Source: Selaginella moellendorffii
Lineage: Eukaryota; Streptophyta; Lycopodiopsida; Selaginellales; Selaginellaceae
NCBI RefSeq assembly: GCF_000143415.4
Contig: NW_003314268.1
Coordinates: 1,981,739 to 2,045,738, forward strand
DNA length: 64,000 bases
Direction of reading: 5' to 3'
Shown in pieces: positions 1-10,756 of this stretch. The translations under genes and the position numbers were made by a program. The notes beneath the pieces were generated by a model. The model did no database searches. It was given only the letters and a program-made list of their open reading frames with translations, and was not told the DNA's origin. Each line of letters begins with the position of its first letter. Position 1 is the stretch's first letter.

Positions 1-3000
1 TTACCGTCTTTGTTGTTTTGCAAGAATCCTAAATGTTTAGTATTTTCCATGCTTTCTGATCCATTTCTAGGATTTCCTTCATAATACGTAGGGTAATAAA
101 TTCAACAATGTTTCTAGAAGCATTTTCTATGGGTATCAATCTTGGAATTGTTGGGGGTTCTTCAATGAAACCAGGTTTTGTCACACTTTCATCCATGCTT
201 TTATTCATATATAGAGATGAATTCAAACTTGCTAAACTTCCATTTATCATACAGCCTTCATGTAAAATTAGATCACATGTTTTCCTCTTTCTTTTGCCAC
301 CCATTGATCTATAGGAGATTTTACAATCTCTTTTAGAACATAGAAGCTTAGATAGTGTCTGCAGGCTCTAGATGGTGAAAATAAGTAAATAGACAAATAA
401 CCAAACCACAAGAAATAGAAGCACACTGAATGTTGCCCTTAGGACTTTTTAATTGTCCCTTAGAAAACACAGAAACAAAATTACCTCTTGACAAATGCGT
501 GAGGCAACCTAATTGTGTAGTCCTTTTTACTATGATTTGAAACAGTTTTTTTTAGCCCACATGTCTATTTAGTTACACTTTCGAAAAGCCTTTGACAGTA
601 AACAGTTTTACCATATCTTTTCAAGGTTTTAGTTCACAGGATTTATTCTGCTCTAATGCCAGTTTACTTTGGTCTTTGCAACAGGTCATTCAGTTCATGC
701 AAAAAAACTACAACAAATATGAATTCACGACAACCAAAAGTCAGTGGTAATCACCTCGAGGTTGTGGTGTGACAACCAGAGCTACATCACTTTGGCTAGC
801 AGCCTAGCTAACATTTCTGCACAGAGCACTTCAACATTCAAAGTATGAAGACGCGATTTTTGAGATAGCATACTGTGGCACAAGAGACATGGTGCCCAAT
901 ATCTTCACCAAGTCCTTGGTTTGTGATTGTTTTCTTCAGTATCGACATAATCTTGGTCTCTACTTGTTAAGCTGTTCCAATCTGCTTGTTTAAAAAGAAA
1001 AGTGGACATAAGCAACCACTTGTCCACTCCAGTCCAAGTCTACTGTCCTGATCAACAACCTCTCCACTTTGAGGAAATTACACCTCCCTTTCTAGCTCAA
1101 TTCCTGTTAATACATTTATCACCTCAGATAACAAAGGGAAAATTCTAAAAAAACCTTTAGCTCTTACATACAGCAGGAGTAACAAACAAACACTTCTTTC
1201 CTCTACCCAGCCAACATTAATACATTACCAGTTTTATCACGAACACAATCGTCGTCCAACTGCCTGTCCTATAGCTGCCTCTCGGACTCCTTGGTTCTTA
1301 TGCTTGCAGCTGGAGGTGGCACTGGGGTTGGTTCCGAGGAATCCAGTGACTCTTCCAGACCTCCAAATTTGTCACAAAGCTTCTCTAGCAGGATTTTCTC
1401 ACAGGAGAACGAGGCCTTGACATATTCTGTCAAAGCCAACCAGTCTGCTATCTCGAGCAAAAAACGGAGCAAGAGGCTTCCACGCCAGTTTGAAATCAAG
1501 CCACTCTTTTTCTATTGGGCAGCACATTACTAAGGATATAAATAGATACAAAGCTTAATTCATAATGCATAGGTGGGACTGGTTCACTTAGGGAGATGCT
1601 GATTACTGTAAGTTTTGTTTTTTTTCTCCTCTCTGAATTTAGCGACTTCACAGGCTTTTCATAGAAATAAACAGTTAATTTCAATTGCACCTGAATACTT
1701 TACATATTATATCCATTTGTCTCACATATTGGACTGGAAAACTTGTAGATGCTTTCAATATCCCTGCATTGGAGAAGACAACAACTTTTGCTAGCTCATA
1801 AATTTCAGAAGACAGAGAGAAAGACATTCTTGGCCTCAGTGTCAGTGGTGAGTTCTCGGTTTTGCTTGTACTAAGCTCCCTTAAACATCAACCTGGTAAG
1901 CTTTGGTGGACACAATGACGGTTCTTTTTAAAATTCGGTTGCAACCTATGTAGTTTTCTCGTTTCGGAAATTTTTTTCTATCACCTTGTGTTTCATATAT
2001 AAAATCTGGAAAGCCATGGGTGGCCTTATCCTTGAAATCCATTACATGTTGCAGCTTTGTACTCCATCATGAGAAATAGGTGTTATGTGACGGGCAAATT
2101 TGCGTTTTGACTTTATGGCTAGCCTCTTAAAGTTTCTAATCAAATATCAAAGCTAACTTCGATTAGCAATGCTGTCACTGTACTCTTCTCAGGCGGTTCT
2201 TGAGGTCATATAGACTGATGCATGACCTGTTGATGTGTCCTGGTTTGAGCCTTTAGTGTCCTATCCAGTTTGCGAGGCATGATTCTTCAAGTGACTGAAA
2301 GTGGCTGATAACACTTCATGTGAGTGCTCCACTAGCTCACACAAGGAGATAAACTCATTTGACTATTCTGTTCTTCTTCTTTTTCAATTGTGGCATGTTA
2401 CCTGCAAATTGAGATCCCCAAGTAGAGAACTTGTTCAGCAGAGGCTCTGCTATAAACTTTGAATAGGCAAATAGTAAGTAGGCACCAACTGTGATCGAGT
2501 TTGTTATCCCGTTTTTAAAAAAATTGAAGTGTGTATATCAGCCCGTACGAACTTGGAGCTTACTTAACGTTTTCCTAGGTGTCCATGCCACAATTGACAG
2601 AGGAAGAAAACCTATGAATGGCGTAGTCAAATGAGTGCAACTGCGGTCATCGCCTTCTGTGAGCTCTGACGATAGTGGGCACATCACATTAAGTGTTATC
2701 AACGTATACAAAGGACTTGATACAATCGAAGCTGTTATTACACGTGCTGGCGTGGTAATGGTGCATGAGAATAGTTGTGTTCTTGCTATTTTAAAGTTTC
2801 TGAGCACAAGCATGGATATGCTAAATTAAATCACTTAAACATTTTAATTGAAAGCCAGATGCTTCATAAATCTCAAAGGAGATGGTGTGCACAGACAGGC
2901 AAATGTATGACACTAATTAAATCGACCTTTCCTTATTACATTATATAGTCTAGTTGATAAACGATGTGATGGGGATAATGATCTTAATTTAATAATGTAA

Positions 3001-3515
3001 ACAATTATAATTTATGGACAATTGCTGTCCCCACTGATTCATATGGTTTTCACGTGAAAATATCTTCAAGTCTAATGATATGCATTTATGGGGACACCTT
3101 TTGTGCAGCTCATAAGCAGATAAGAATCAATGTTTGAGAAACTGTGGACATATATTGATTCGTCTTCTTAGAAAAAAGAGAGAGAGAGAGATTGAGAAGA
3201 GGTTAAATCTTTTCGAAAATTTAAGTCATCAGTTGTCCCCACCACGTTATGCTTCATCAACATGAAGCTTTCATGAGCGACCAATAGTCACTCCTGAATG
3301 CTGCAGGCTAAGTCAACGACAAAGCTCCGAGGGAAGGCTGCCCCGAGGCACGAGAAATCAAAGATGGATACACAACTGTAGAAGAGGCCTTTGAATGGTA
3401 TGCAACCTTTGTAACATGGCACGTACGAACTGCACTATCCGGCAGTCAGGTCGGTCATATGCATTCACAGTTCAATCTTTTGAATATGTGATAGGTTTCT
3501 CCAATCAGCCACTTA
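1..3515. other. AT-rich stretch without a convincing gene
   Basis: I see no recognisable protein here on either strand. Two minus-strand open stretches could be exons. One is 29-304, preceded by a possible CTATAG acceptor and ending in a stop. The other is 1269-1499, with a plausible alpha-helical stretch (SCEKILLEKLCDKFGGLEES) that ends in a stop. Neither could be joined to other exons. A short GA run lies near 3177-3190. The region is clearly richer in A+T than the genes to its right and may hold a diverged gene, long untranslated sequence or decayed repeats. Confidence 0.5.
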
Positions 3516-4601
3516 CTACCTTACTGTGTTCTTGTTGGAGCAAATCTTATTAGCAACCATGCCATTTTGATCAACTTGAATGTCACATTTGACACTGCAC
3601 CAGAACGACGGAGATGTTAAGCCGAAGACGGTGCTCATTTTTGCCTTGAGCTCCATCTCAATCATGAATGTGAGTGCTCTGCGAAGTATATCCCTCTTAA
3701 TGCTATAATTAGATGTCAGCGGCACCTGCAATCCATCGTCAGTGACAGTAATAAACACAAGCCTGCTGCTACTTCTGAGCTGCACAAAAGGTGGCGAATT
3801 TCCAGCCCCAAGTCGAAATCCAAAGTAGAATGGCTTAATCTCAAGCGATTGAATATAAAGATCCACTCTCTTGTTGGGATTGGACAAATAGAGAGTGTAG
3901 ATGATGCTATAGTTATATACTGCCGCAAAGTACATGCCTTTACCTTCAGCCTGCTGTGCTATAATCTCGGAAGCGTCTACATCATTCATGTTAATATACG
4001 AAAATTTGGCAGTAACAACGTCTAGACGAGGGAAGCTGGGCTTGAGGTAGCAGTAAATGCCCATCATTACGAGACCCAAAACAAGAAAGAACAAGAGAAG
4101 TCCTACGAGAATCGATCCGAAGTGCCTGCTTCTCGACCATCTGACCCTGTCTCTTGCTTCTTTGGCCTCCATTCTAGCAAGATATTCTTCATCAAAGAAT
4201 CTGCTGATATCTGTCCTGTTTAGTTCCCGGTTCCTCGGAACCAAACTCCTCACTCTCTCAGCAACAGCACTGATTGCTGCCATCAATGTAAAGAGCGACA
4301 GTGCCGGATTCAAAATGAAATCCAGCATCGGTAAATGCCATTGCCACTGCTCAAGGAGCCATGCCTCCTCATGATTATCAAACTCGTTGCTTCGTGACAG
4401 CATATCGTCTGTGTCCCCAGCCATCTTGATCTCCAATTCTGACAGTCTTTGTGCCGCTCTGCGGCCACCCCTAACATGACGACGTGGCCACAGTAGATTT
4501 CTCAAACAGGCTGTTAAGTAGGCAAATGGTTTAAAGCAGACCAGGTAAAAGTCCCCAGTAACACGAAATAAATTACAAGAGTTTGTGATTTTTACAGGCA
4601 T
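3516..4601 (-). CDS. LEA2/NHL-like single-pass membrane protein
   Basis: Single-exon frame of 361 codons. A hydrophobic segment lies at about residues 162-186, preceded by a basic stretch (RWSRSRH) and followed by a beta-rich C-terminal part, the layout of the NDR1/HIN1-like branch of the LEA2 superfamily. Shared blocks with the gene at 5766-6578 include a GxYFAA-like block, an NKRVD/NKKVD block and a C-terminal MSTVFGL/MSTIGTL block, so the two are paralogues in inverted orientation. The ATG at 4601 gives the longest frame; a later Met at residue 60 (MAGDTDD) is an alternative start and would remove a poorly conserved N-terminus. LEA2/NHL proteins act at the plasma membrane or wall interface, often in stress or defence; the role here is not known. 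Confidence 0.75.
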   Translation of the reverse strand: MPVKITNSCNLFRVTGDFYLVCFKPFAYLTACLRNLLWPRRHVRGGRRAAQRLSELEIKMAGDTDDMLSRSNEFDNHEEAWLLEQWQWHLPMLDFILNPALSLFTLMAAISAVAERVRSLVPRNRELNRTDISRFFDEEYLARMEAKEARDRVRWSRSRHFGSILVGLLLFFLVLGLVMMGIYCYLKPSFPRLDVVTAKFSYINMNDVDASEIIAQQAEGKGMYFAAVYNYSIIYTLYLSNPNKRVDLYIQSLEIKPFYFGFRLGAGNSPPFVQLRSSSRLVFITVTDDGLQVPLTSNYSIKRDILRRALTFMIEMELKAKMSTVFGLTSPSFWCSVKCDIQVDQNGMVANKICSNKNTVR

Positions 4602-5094
4602 TTCTCACTGGATGCTCGGCCGGAGGACTGTCAACGATTCACCGTTGCAATGACTTTCAGTACTATCTCCCTGGGATCTCTCAACATGTGGTAGCTGGAA
4701 TTGAGCCAGAGGCCCTAATGAAAGTGCATCAGCACGAGCAGCCCTCGTGGAACGCATTGTTTCGCCTCTTGACATGTCCTCTTCCAAATTTCATGAGTCC
4801 TTCCCAGGGGCCTCACCATGCCAGTCATCTAACGTCCGTTTCAGCGACGTCAAAGTTCTTCCAACCCTTCCAGGAGCTCCAGGTTTCCATCGGCTTTCCT
4901 CTGAAAAGTCAGCAGCTTCCGTCAAATACACGCCCAGATCAGGCAGTTAAAATTTATAACCAATAAGATTCATCAAAAACCTTGGCTACAACTAAAGCCG
5001 ACGGGTGAAAGTCCTCCACGTCCGGAACATTCTCAGCGGTTGACATCAAAGACTAGAGAGATCACTAGAGACTACAGGTGGAGAAAGGTCCTAA

Positions 5095-5650
5095 TGTGGG
5101 GTGCCTGTCTTTGATTTTTTGTGGCGTACTTGCACCTTTGGCCGAAAAGTCCTACTTTCGAAGTGACGGCCGCACGCTCTGACTACTTAACGATGACGCC
5201 TGTTACTCCAGCACAGATAGCATGGCAGCAGGCTGCAGGTGAAGGTAACTACTACGCGGCGTATTTCCTGTTTGGGACTACATACGAGGTGCAATGACAA
5301 CAGCAGCAACAACAGGAAAGTGGATACATTCAACAATTCAACGAGTACTGCCCTACTACAATGGATTCAAACTGGGAACCGCGAGAACAGCCCCTTCGTG
5401 CAGGCCAGGCGTAGCTCAGGACTTATATTGTATTATAATTCGTGAAAACAATCTGCCACTTCCCCTAGACGTGTACTATACGATTCTCAACGACATGAAG
5501 CTAGGCAAAGCAACTTATATTCTCATGCTGACTGTAAAGGCCCGAATGTAGGTTGCATAAAGTCACCTAACTTCTTTCTGATGGTCAAGTGTCAGGTAAC
5601 TGTGCTAGGAGACTTTGTTATTCCTCATAGGCTATGCACGTTTCAAAACT
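5095..5650 (+). pseudogene. Decayed third LEA2/NHL-like copy
   Basis: Translation in shifting frames recovers blocks matching the intact downstream paralogue in order: a post-membrane block with FEVTAA, then TPVTPAQIA, then GEGNYYAAYF, then RKVD, then YYNGFKLGT, and a VYYTIL-like block near 5470. A stop follows soon after the GNYYAAYF block, and at least two or three frameshifts separate the later blocks. The N-terminal half is largely missing. It lies between the inverted paralogues at 3516-4601 and 5766-6578 and has the same orientation as the latter. No functional product is expected. Confidence 0.75.
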
Positions 5651-5765
5651 AACCGTTGGATGATATCCACGGCAGCTTCTGCGCGCGTTAAATTTCAAAC
5701 GTAACCGCTTGTGATCCAAGGAAGGATGCGGTATCCGCAAGTGTGTGTCTGTGTGTGGACATGAA

Positions 5766-6578
5766 ATGCCACGAGGAGTACGCTTTGGCGGTGATGCTGA
5801 AGGTGATGAAGAAGCTGGGAAAGTGGCCCAAGCTGGAGGCAAGTTTACCAGGATCAGTCTTGTCGTGGATGAAGACGAGGGAATCCCAAACTCGCAAAAT
5901 CTCAGCAGGATTTTTAACAAAAGTCATTTTGATGCTGCCGAGAGAGAACTGCAGCGGGAGCAACAGCTCAAGGCACTTGGAGAAGAGCTCTTTGGTGGTC
6001 TGGTAGCCTTCTCTTGCGTATTTTTTATTCTGTGCCTGATCATGCTCGCAATGTACATACATCTCCAGCCAGTAGCACCGGATTTTGAAGTCACGGGAGC
6101 AGGATTTGTTTCCCTTGCCATTACCGCTCTCACCCCTGCACAGATTGCGGAACAAACAAGTTCAGGCTCCGGAAACTATTTTGCTGCTTATTTCACCTTT
6201 AATGCCTCGTACACAATTCTCTTTACCAATTCCAACAAGAAAGTGGACATGTTCGTAGAGAGCATTGAACTCACTGTCTTCTACAATGGATTCCGGTTTG
6301 GAGCCACAAAAAGCATGCCCTTTACACAACCCAGAAGCAGCTCTCAGTCGTTCAAGCTGTTTGTCTCGCAGAAACTGCTACCCATTCCACTCAACGTGTA
6401 CTACACCATGTTAAGCAGTTCCGGAAAACGGACCTTTTTTGGTGCAGACCTTGTTATGAAAGGCACTATGTCAACAATTGGGACGCTAAAATCTCCTCCG
6501 TTTAACTTCAGGGTTAGGTGCAACCTCGTTCTAAAAAACTACATTATCATTGAAAAGTACTGCAAGAGGCTCAACTGA
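5766..6578 (+). CDS. LEA2/NHL-like single-pass membrane protein
   Basis: Single exon, starting at the first in-frame ATG (MPRGVRFGGD); the frame is open a little further upstream but only through a GTG. An acidic N-terminus of roughly 75 residues precedes a membrane segment (about residues 77-99, GLVAFSCVFFILCLIMLAMY) and a beta-rich extracytosolic domain with TPAQIA, GNYFAAYF, NKKVD and VFYNGF blocks. It ends with a Cys-containing tail (VRCNLVL, EKYCKRLN). It is the better-preserved relative of the pseudogene just upstream and of the minus-strand gene at 3516-4601. The stop lies 47 bp from the stop of the convergent gene at 6626. Function within the family is unknown; membrane or wall-interface stress roles are typical. 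Confidence 0.78.
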   Translation: MPRGVRFGGDAEGDEEAGKVAQAGGKFTRISLVVDEDEGIPNSQNLSRIFNKSHFDAAERELQREQQLKALGEELFGGLVAFSCVFFILCLIMLAMYIHLQPVAPDFEVTGAGFVSLAITALTPAQIAEQTSSGSGNYFAAYFTFNASYTILFTNSNKKVDMFVESIELTVFYNGFRFGATKSMPFTQPRSSSQSFKLFVSQKLLPIPLNVYYTMLSSSGKRTFFGADLVMKGTMSTIGTLKSPPFNFRVRCNLVLKNYIIIEKYCKRLN

Positions 6579-6625
6579 GCTTAATAGACGTCCCTATAGT
6601 TGTTTCATTGTTCGTTAGCGTCCAA

Positions 6626-8976
6626 TCAAGTGAAAAAAATTCCTGCTTCTGGAATCGTAGAGGACACATTTCGGATTCCATTCTCCAATTCTAGCTTTTG
6701 GTTGCTTAAGGACTCCATTTGCTGATTGTTAGGCACGTTTTCACGAGATTCCCGAGAATGTCCTTCGTCAAATGTAGACAATTGCTCAAACTTCGTTTTC
6801 AGAATGTTGTATTGGTGCTCTAAAGAGCCCATTATCTGTACCATCTCTTCAGAATGCTTCTTGGTTTTTTCTATATCCTCGATCAACATGAAATTCTCGA
6901 ATGCACCATCCATAGAAGACGACTGCACAGAAAAACATGGTAAATCACGCAGGCAACACACACAGAGAGGGAGAGGGGGAGAGAGAGACCGTCTTTTGCA
7001 TCTCATTCTCTGGCCACGATGCCCGATGTTGTACCTCTCTTATTGCTGAGGTGGATGTGGCATCCCGCTAGCAATAGCTCATTCACGTCAACAGCTATAA
7101 AAACAAAAGAAACACTTACAAGCTTTTTCGTCACAGATAGATGCTCACTGAGAAAAGGCAGTAACTCGGTGCTAAACCTCGCAAAATGTGTTAGTGCACT
7201 CTCCATTCGATTGAGGATGTCAAGGAGTTCAGAATTGAGCTCAAATCCAGAGTCTAGTACTTCCAGATGCAATCGCTTGTCTCCTGCGCATTGTTTGAAA
7301 AGAGTGTTTTTCCGGTCCTCGTCTAACAGTGCTTCTTTTGTGACCTTTACAAACGATTGGAACTTCTCTGACGTTGAGATTAGAAATGAAAGAATGTGTT
7401 CAAGCTGCGGGTATTAATCGTCGTCGTTACGAAATCTAGAAACTGACGCCAGTCGGTACCTGTGTGTTTTTCACTGCGCAGCAAGAAGTAATACTGTCGG
7501 AGAGTGACCGCTGTGGTTGTTGTTCTGAACGCTTAACTTCTTTCTCTCTAAGAGTTTCTGCCGCCTGTTCCACGTTACCCAGCTTCTTGTCTAGATTCTC
7601 AAGGCCATCTTCAATTTGCTGAAAGCCCAGCGCTGATACAAGCTTGGCAAGCTCAGTCTCCAGCAACTTAAGCCATGGATTACAAGCGGCTCTCGACTGG
7701 TGCATTTGAAACAGCGTCAAGTACTCCAGTGGAGTTGATATGCCATTAGCCAACACGGCAGGCGAAGCATAAACATCACGCCATCCTTGTTCCGACAGCC
7801 ACACAGGCGCCTCTTCCGAAGGAATGGGCTTCCTCCCGGAGCGTGACGGCTCAGCACGACTTTTCGACAGTTCGTGGTTAGGATCTGCATGCGCACCAAT
7901 TTCATCAACAGTGCAACCACTTACATCAAACGAGCCATGCGAAGGGGATTTCTCTAGTAGACTTGCCACAGAGGTGGACATTAGAGAAATCCCTGTAGAG
8001 TTGTCATTCTGGTTATTAAAAAGGTTCTGAATTCTTTCCAGTGCTTGCAACTCTTTCTGCTTCCTGAGAATCTCCTCTGGCACAAACTTTCGCGGATATT
8101 GTCTTACGCATGCCTTCACGAGTTCACGTAGCCTGTCTCTAGCCGCCTGAGGGTCGAGCACTGGTTAGTTGGTCAGTACGTTGAGAGCAGCTACAAAGCT
8201 TGCCTCGGCAGCCTGGAAACGTTCATTGAGTGTATGTTTCTTGTGCTGTTGTGAAGTATGAGGAACATTTGGTTGCGTTTGGCAAAAGGGTTCTTTGGTG
8301 TCTGTCTGAAATCCCCTTGCATCAGCTTTGGCAATGTTAACCAGTGTTCCAAGGTCAGAGAGCTTCTTAATTCTCTCCTGCGCTGCTGCTTCGAGGCAGC
8401 AGACTTTAGACTTGGTGGTTGCGCATAAGTTAGCCTTGTCTACTCCCTGCGATGACTTGTTCCCAGGGAAGAGCCTCTTTAGCTTGTGAGGCCGCACTTG
8501 TTTAGTTGCACTGCCCTTGTTATTGGCTTGAGCTCCTTCTGCAGGAGTCTGTTGCTCAAGCGTGGGAGACGTGATGTTAACTTTGCCGTAGCATGGCTTG
8601 TTTTTAGCCCATAGCATATCCAGGAGAGTGGTGTTGGCAAGCTCTTCGTACTCCTTCCAGAACGCGTCGTGCATTCGGTGGTTTTGGTCCACGTAGACGT
8701 GGTGGTGGTGGTGAACGTGCAGCTCCACGGAGTTTTGCTGGAGGGTTCCCTGAGCAGGCGTGAGGCCGTCACGTGTATAGTTAGAGAGACGGAGCGCTAC
8801 TAGTACCTTGGCGAGCGCATCCACGGGATCAACACCCAAGTGGGAGAGAACTGCTGTTCGAACGTGAGTGATAAGACTGGGCGAGCAGGAAGGTTGCCTG
8901 CAATACGAGACGTATGCATGTGCATATAAAGTGTCGTGACTCACCCCAAGACTTGACCTTGCACAGAGCTGGCCAT
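6626..8976 (-). CDS. Uncharacterised multi-exon coiled-coil protein
   Basis: I do not recognise this family. Exon 1 starts at ATG 8976 (MASSVQGQVLG), ends at 8945 and joins across a 47-bp GTGAGT...GCAG intron to exon 2 at 8897, giving a frame that continues LGQPSCSPSLITHVRTAV. Further coding blocks lie at about 8897-8170, 8161-7440, 7430-7100 and 6920-6626. The frame meets a stop at 8165-8167 just before the next block, so a short intron is expected there, but its donor is unclear. The protein has a His-rich run (HVHHHHHVY), a basic middle, and predicted helical or coiled-coil segments near the end (KTKKHSEEMVQIMGSLEHQY). Such a layout would suit a scaffold or microtubule-associated protein, but that is a guess. 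Confidence 0.6.
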
Positions 8977-9066
8977 GCCGACGACCTTGGCCGGAAGTCC
9001 CTAGTACTGGAGTCAGTTATGGGCCGCAAACTATAAACCGCGCCTGTTTCGGAGGGTAGTCGTTAC

Positions 9067-10713
9067 TTAGGTGTCGAGGAGGATCATAGTGGTGCCGGGC
9101 TCCATCTTCATCACTCCCCTGCGGCTCATGAGCCGTCTCAATGCCGTTGCTTCCTCCGTCCGGCCTGCCTCGGTGTAGACGCTGAGGAGTAGCACGTATG
9201 GCAGCGCACTGGCGGGGTCGAGGTCGAGGAGTTGTGCTGCGGCAGTGTCGGCCCGCTGCACATCGCCCTGGACACGACATGCAGCCAGCATGGCCGTCCA
9301 GGTGACAGCGGTGGGAGGGACGGGCATGGCGGCGATGAGCTCCTCGGCGGCGGCCAGCTGCTTAGCACGGGCCAGCATGTCGACGCAGCACGAGTAGTGC
9401 TGCTCGTCCGCAACGGTGACACCGGCGGCGGCCAAGCATGCAGCGCCTTGCTCCAGCAACCCCGCCTGCGCACACGCGTGGAGAAGGACAGTGTAAGTGA
9501 CGTGGTTGGGTTCCAGCCCGTCCAATGCCATGCTCCACGACTGCGCCACCGCACGGGCGCAGTCCCCGTGCGTGGCATACGCCGAGATGATGGCGGTCCA
9601 CGCCGCAACGTCCCTGTGCTGCATGGCGGCAAACGCGCGGGCCGCGGCGTCCATGCCACCCAGGCTCCTGCCATAGGCCGCCACCATGAGCGTGCACGAG
9701 ATCACGTCCCAAGCAGGCATCCGCCGCCAGAAGAGCTCGTCGGCGACCGGCAGCTCGCAGCTGGCGAGCATCGAGTTCCACGACGCGCTGTCGCGGTGGG
9801 GCATGGCATCGAAGCCGAGCTTGGTGGCGCCGGGTGTGTGGCAGCAGTAATGCAGCCAGCAGTTGGCGGACACAAGGTCCCGCTGCGGCATCAGCTCCAG
9901 CAGTCGGCGGGCGTGGCGGGGGCGGCCCAGCCGCGCGTAGCCCGCCGCCGCCGTGTTCCAGCTCACCACGTCCCTGCCAGGCATGGCCCAGAAGGTGGCG
10001 GCCCCCTCGTCCGCGTGAAGGCTGCTGCCCAAGCACGCCTGGATCCGCGCGTTGCACGACACCACGTCCCACCGCGGCATCCGATGCCACAGCCGCTGGT
10101 GCTGCTGCCAGCAGCTGGCGGCGGTGAGCATCGAGTTCCACGACACAAGGTCGCGATTGGGCATGGCAGAGAAGAGCAGCGCCGCGGCGTGCAGTGCGCC
10201 GGCAGACGCGTAGCCCTTGATCATAGTGTTGACGGAGATTGAGTTGCGCGCGGGCATGAGGTCGAGGACAAGGCGGGCGTCCCGCAGCTGGCGCTGGAAG
10301 GCGTAGGCGGAGACGAGGGTGTTCCACGACAGGACGCTGCGCTGGGGCATGGCGTCGAACGTCTGCCGCGCGTCGCGGAGGTGGCCACTGGCCGCGAACA
10401 TATGCTCCACCGTGTTCCAGCTCACCGTGTCGTGCTGCGGCATCCAGTGGAAGAGCTGCCGCGCCTCGTCTGGGCGGCCGCGGCGGGAGCAGGCGGACAG
10501 CAGCACATTCCACGAGACGACGTTGGGTGCGGGCATGCAGGCCAAGACGCGGCGCGCCTGCCACAGGTGCCCATTCTGGGCATATGCGGCCAGCAGCAGG
10601 TTCCACGAGTAGAGGTTGGGGGCGGGAATGGTGTCAAAGGCGCGCTGCGCATCAGCCACGCTGCCCCGCCTCGACGCCGTCTCGATCAACAGGTTGCCTG
10701 GAAGCTTCTTCAT
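9067..10713 (-). CDS. Pentatricopeptide repeat protein, PLS class with E-type end
   Basis: Intronless 548-codon frame starting MKKLPGNLLIE. It is a tandem array of about 31-35-residue repeats with the signature of PLS-class PPR proteins: repeated NVVSWN / DVVSWN / DLVSWNSML motifs and MP-R-D spacings, followed by longer repeats (GLEPNHVTYTVLLHAC). The C-terminus has the E-type block (TAVTWTAMLAACRVQGDV ... AGRTEEA) and stops at about PGTTMILLD, so there is no DYW deaminase domain. PLS/E proteins bind organelle RNA and specify C-to-U editing sites, recruiting a DYW partner in trans. The gene is divergent from the bZIP gene, with only 43 bp between the two start codons. Codon usage is GC-rich, as in other PPR genes of such plants. 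Confidence 0.92.
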   Translation of the reverse strand: MKKLPGNLLIETASRRGSVADAQRAFDTIPAPNLYSWNLLLAAYAQNGHLWQARRVLACMPAPNVVSWNVLLSACSRRGRPDEARQLFHWMPQHDTVSWNTVEHMFAASGHLRDARQTFDAMPQRSVLSWNTLVSAYAFQRQLRDARLVLDLMPARNSISVNTMIKGYASAGALHAAALLFSAMPNRDLVSWNSMLTAASCWQQHQRLWHRMPRWDVVSCNARIQACLGSSLHADEGAATFWAMPGRDVVSWNTAAAGYARLGRPRHARRLLELMPQRDLVSANCWLHYCCHTPGATKLGFDAMPHRDSASWNSMLASCELPVADELFWRRMPAWDVISCTLMVAAYGRSLGGMDAAARAFAAMQHRDVAAWTAIISAYATHGDCARAVAQSWSMALDGLEPNHVTYTVLLHACAQAGLLEQGAACLAAAGVTVADEQHYSCCVDMLARAKQLAAAEELIAAMPVPPTAVTWTAMLAACRVQGDVQRADTAAAQLLDLDPASALPYVLLLSVYTEAGRTEEATALRRLMSRRGVMKMEPGTTMILLDT

Positions 10714-10729
10714 TCATTCAAGGGCGAGC

Positions 10730-10737
10730 TAGGGTTT
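10730..10737 (-). promoter_or_regulatory. Telo-box in 43-bp divergent promoter
   Basis: TAGGGTTT on the plus strand (AAACCCTA on minus) sits in the 43 bp between the PPR and bZIP start codons. Telo-boxes are known plant promoter motifs near transcription starts of growth and translation genes; function here is inferred. Confidence 0.5.
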
Positions 10738-10756
10738 GGGGCTAGGGTGCGGCGCC

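Noticed and set aside
9232-10606. Large antisense and shifted reading frames over the PPR gene
   Set aside because: GC-rich codon-biased PPR sequence opens the other frames; no recognisable protein and the PPR frame explains the region.
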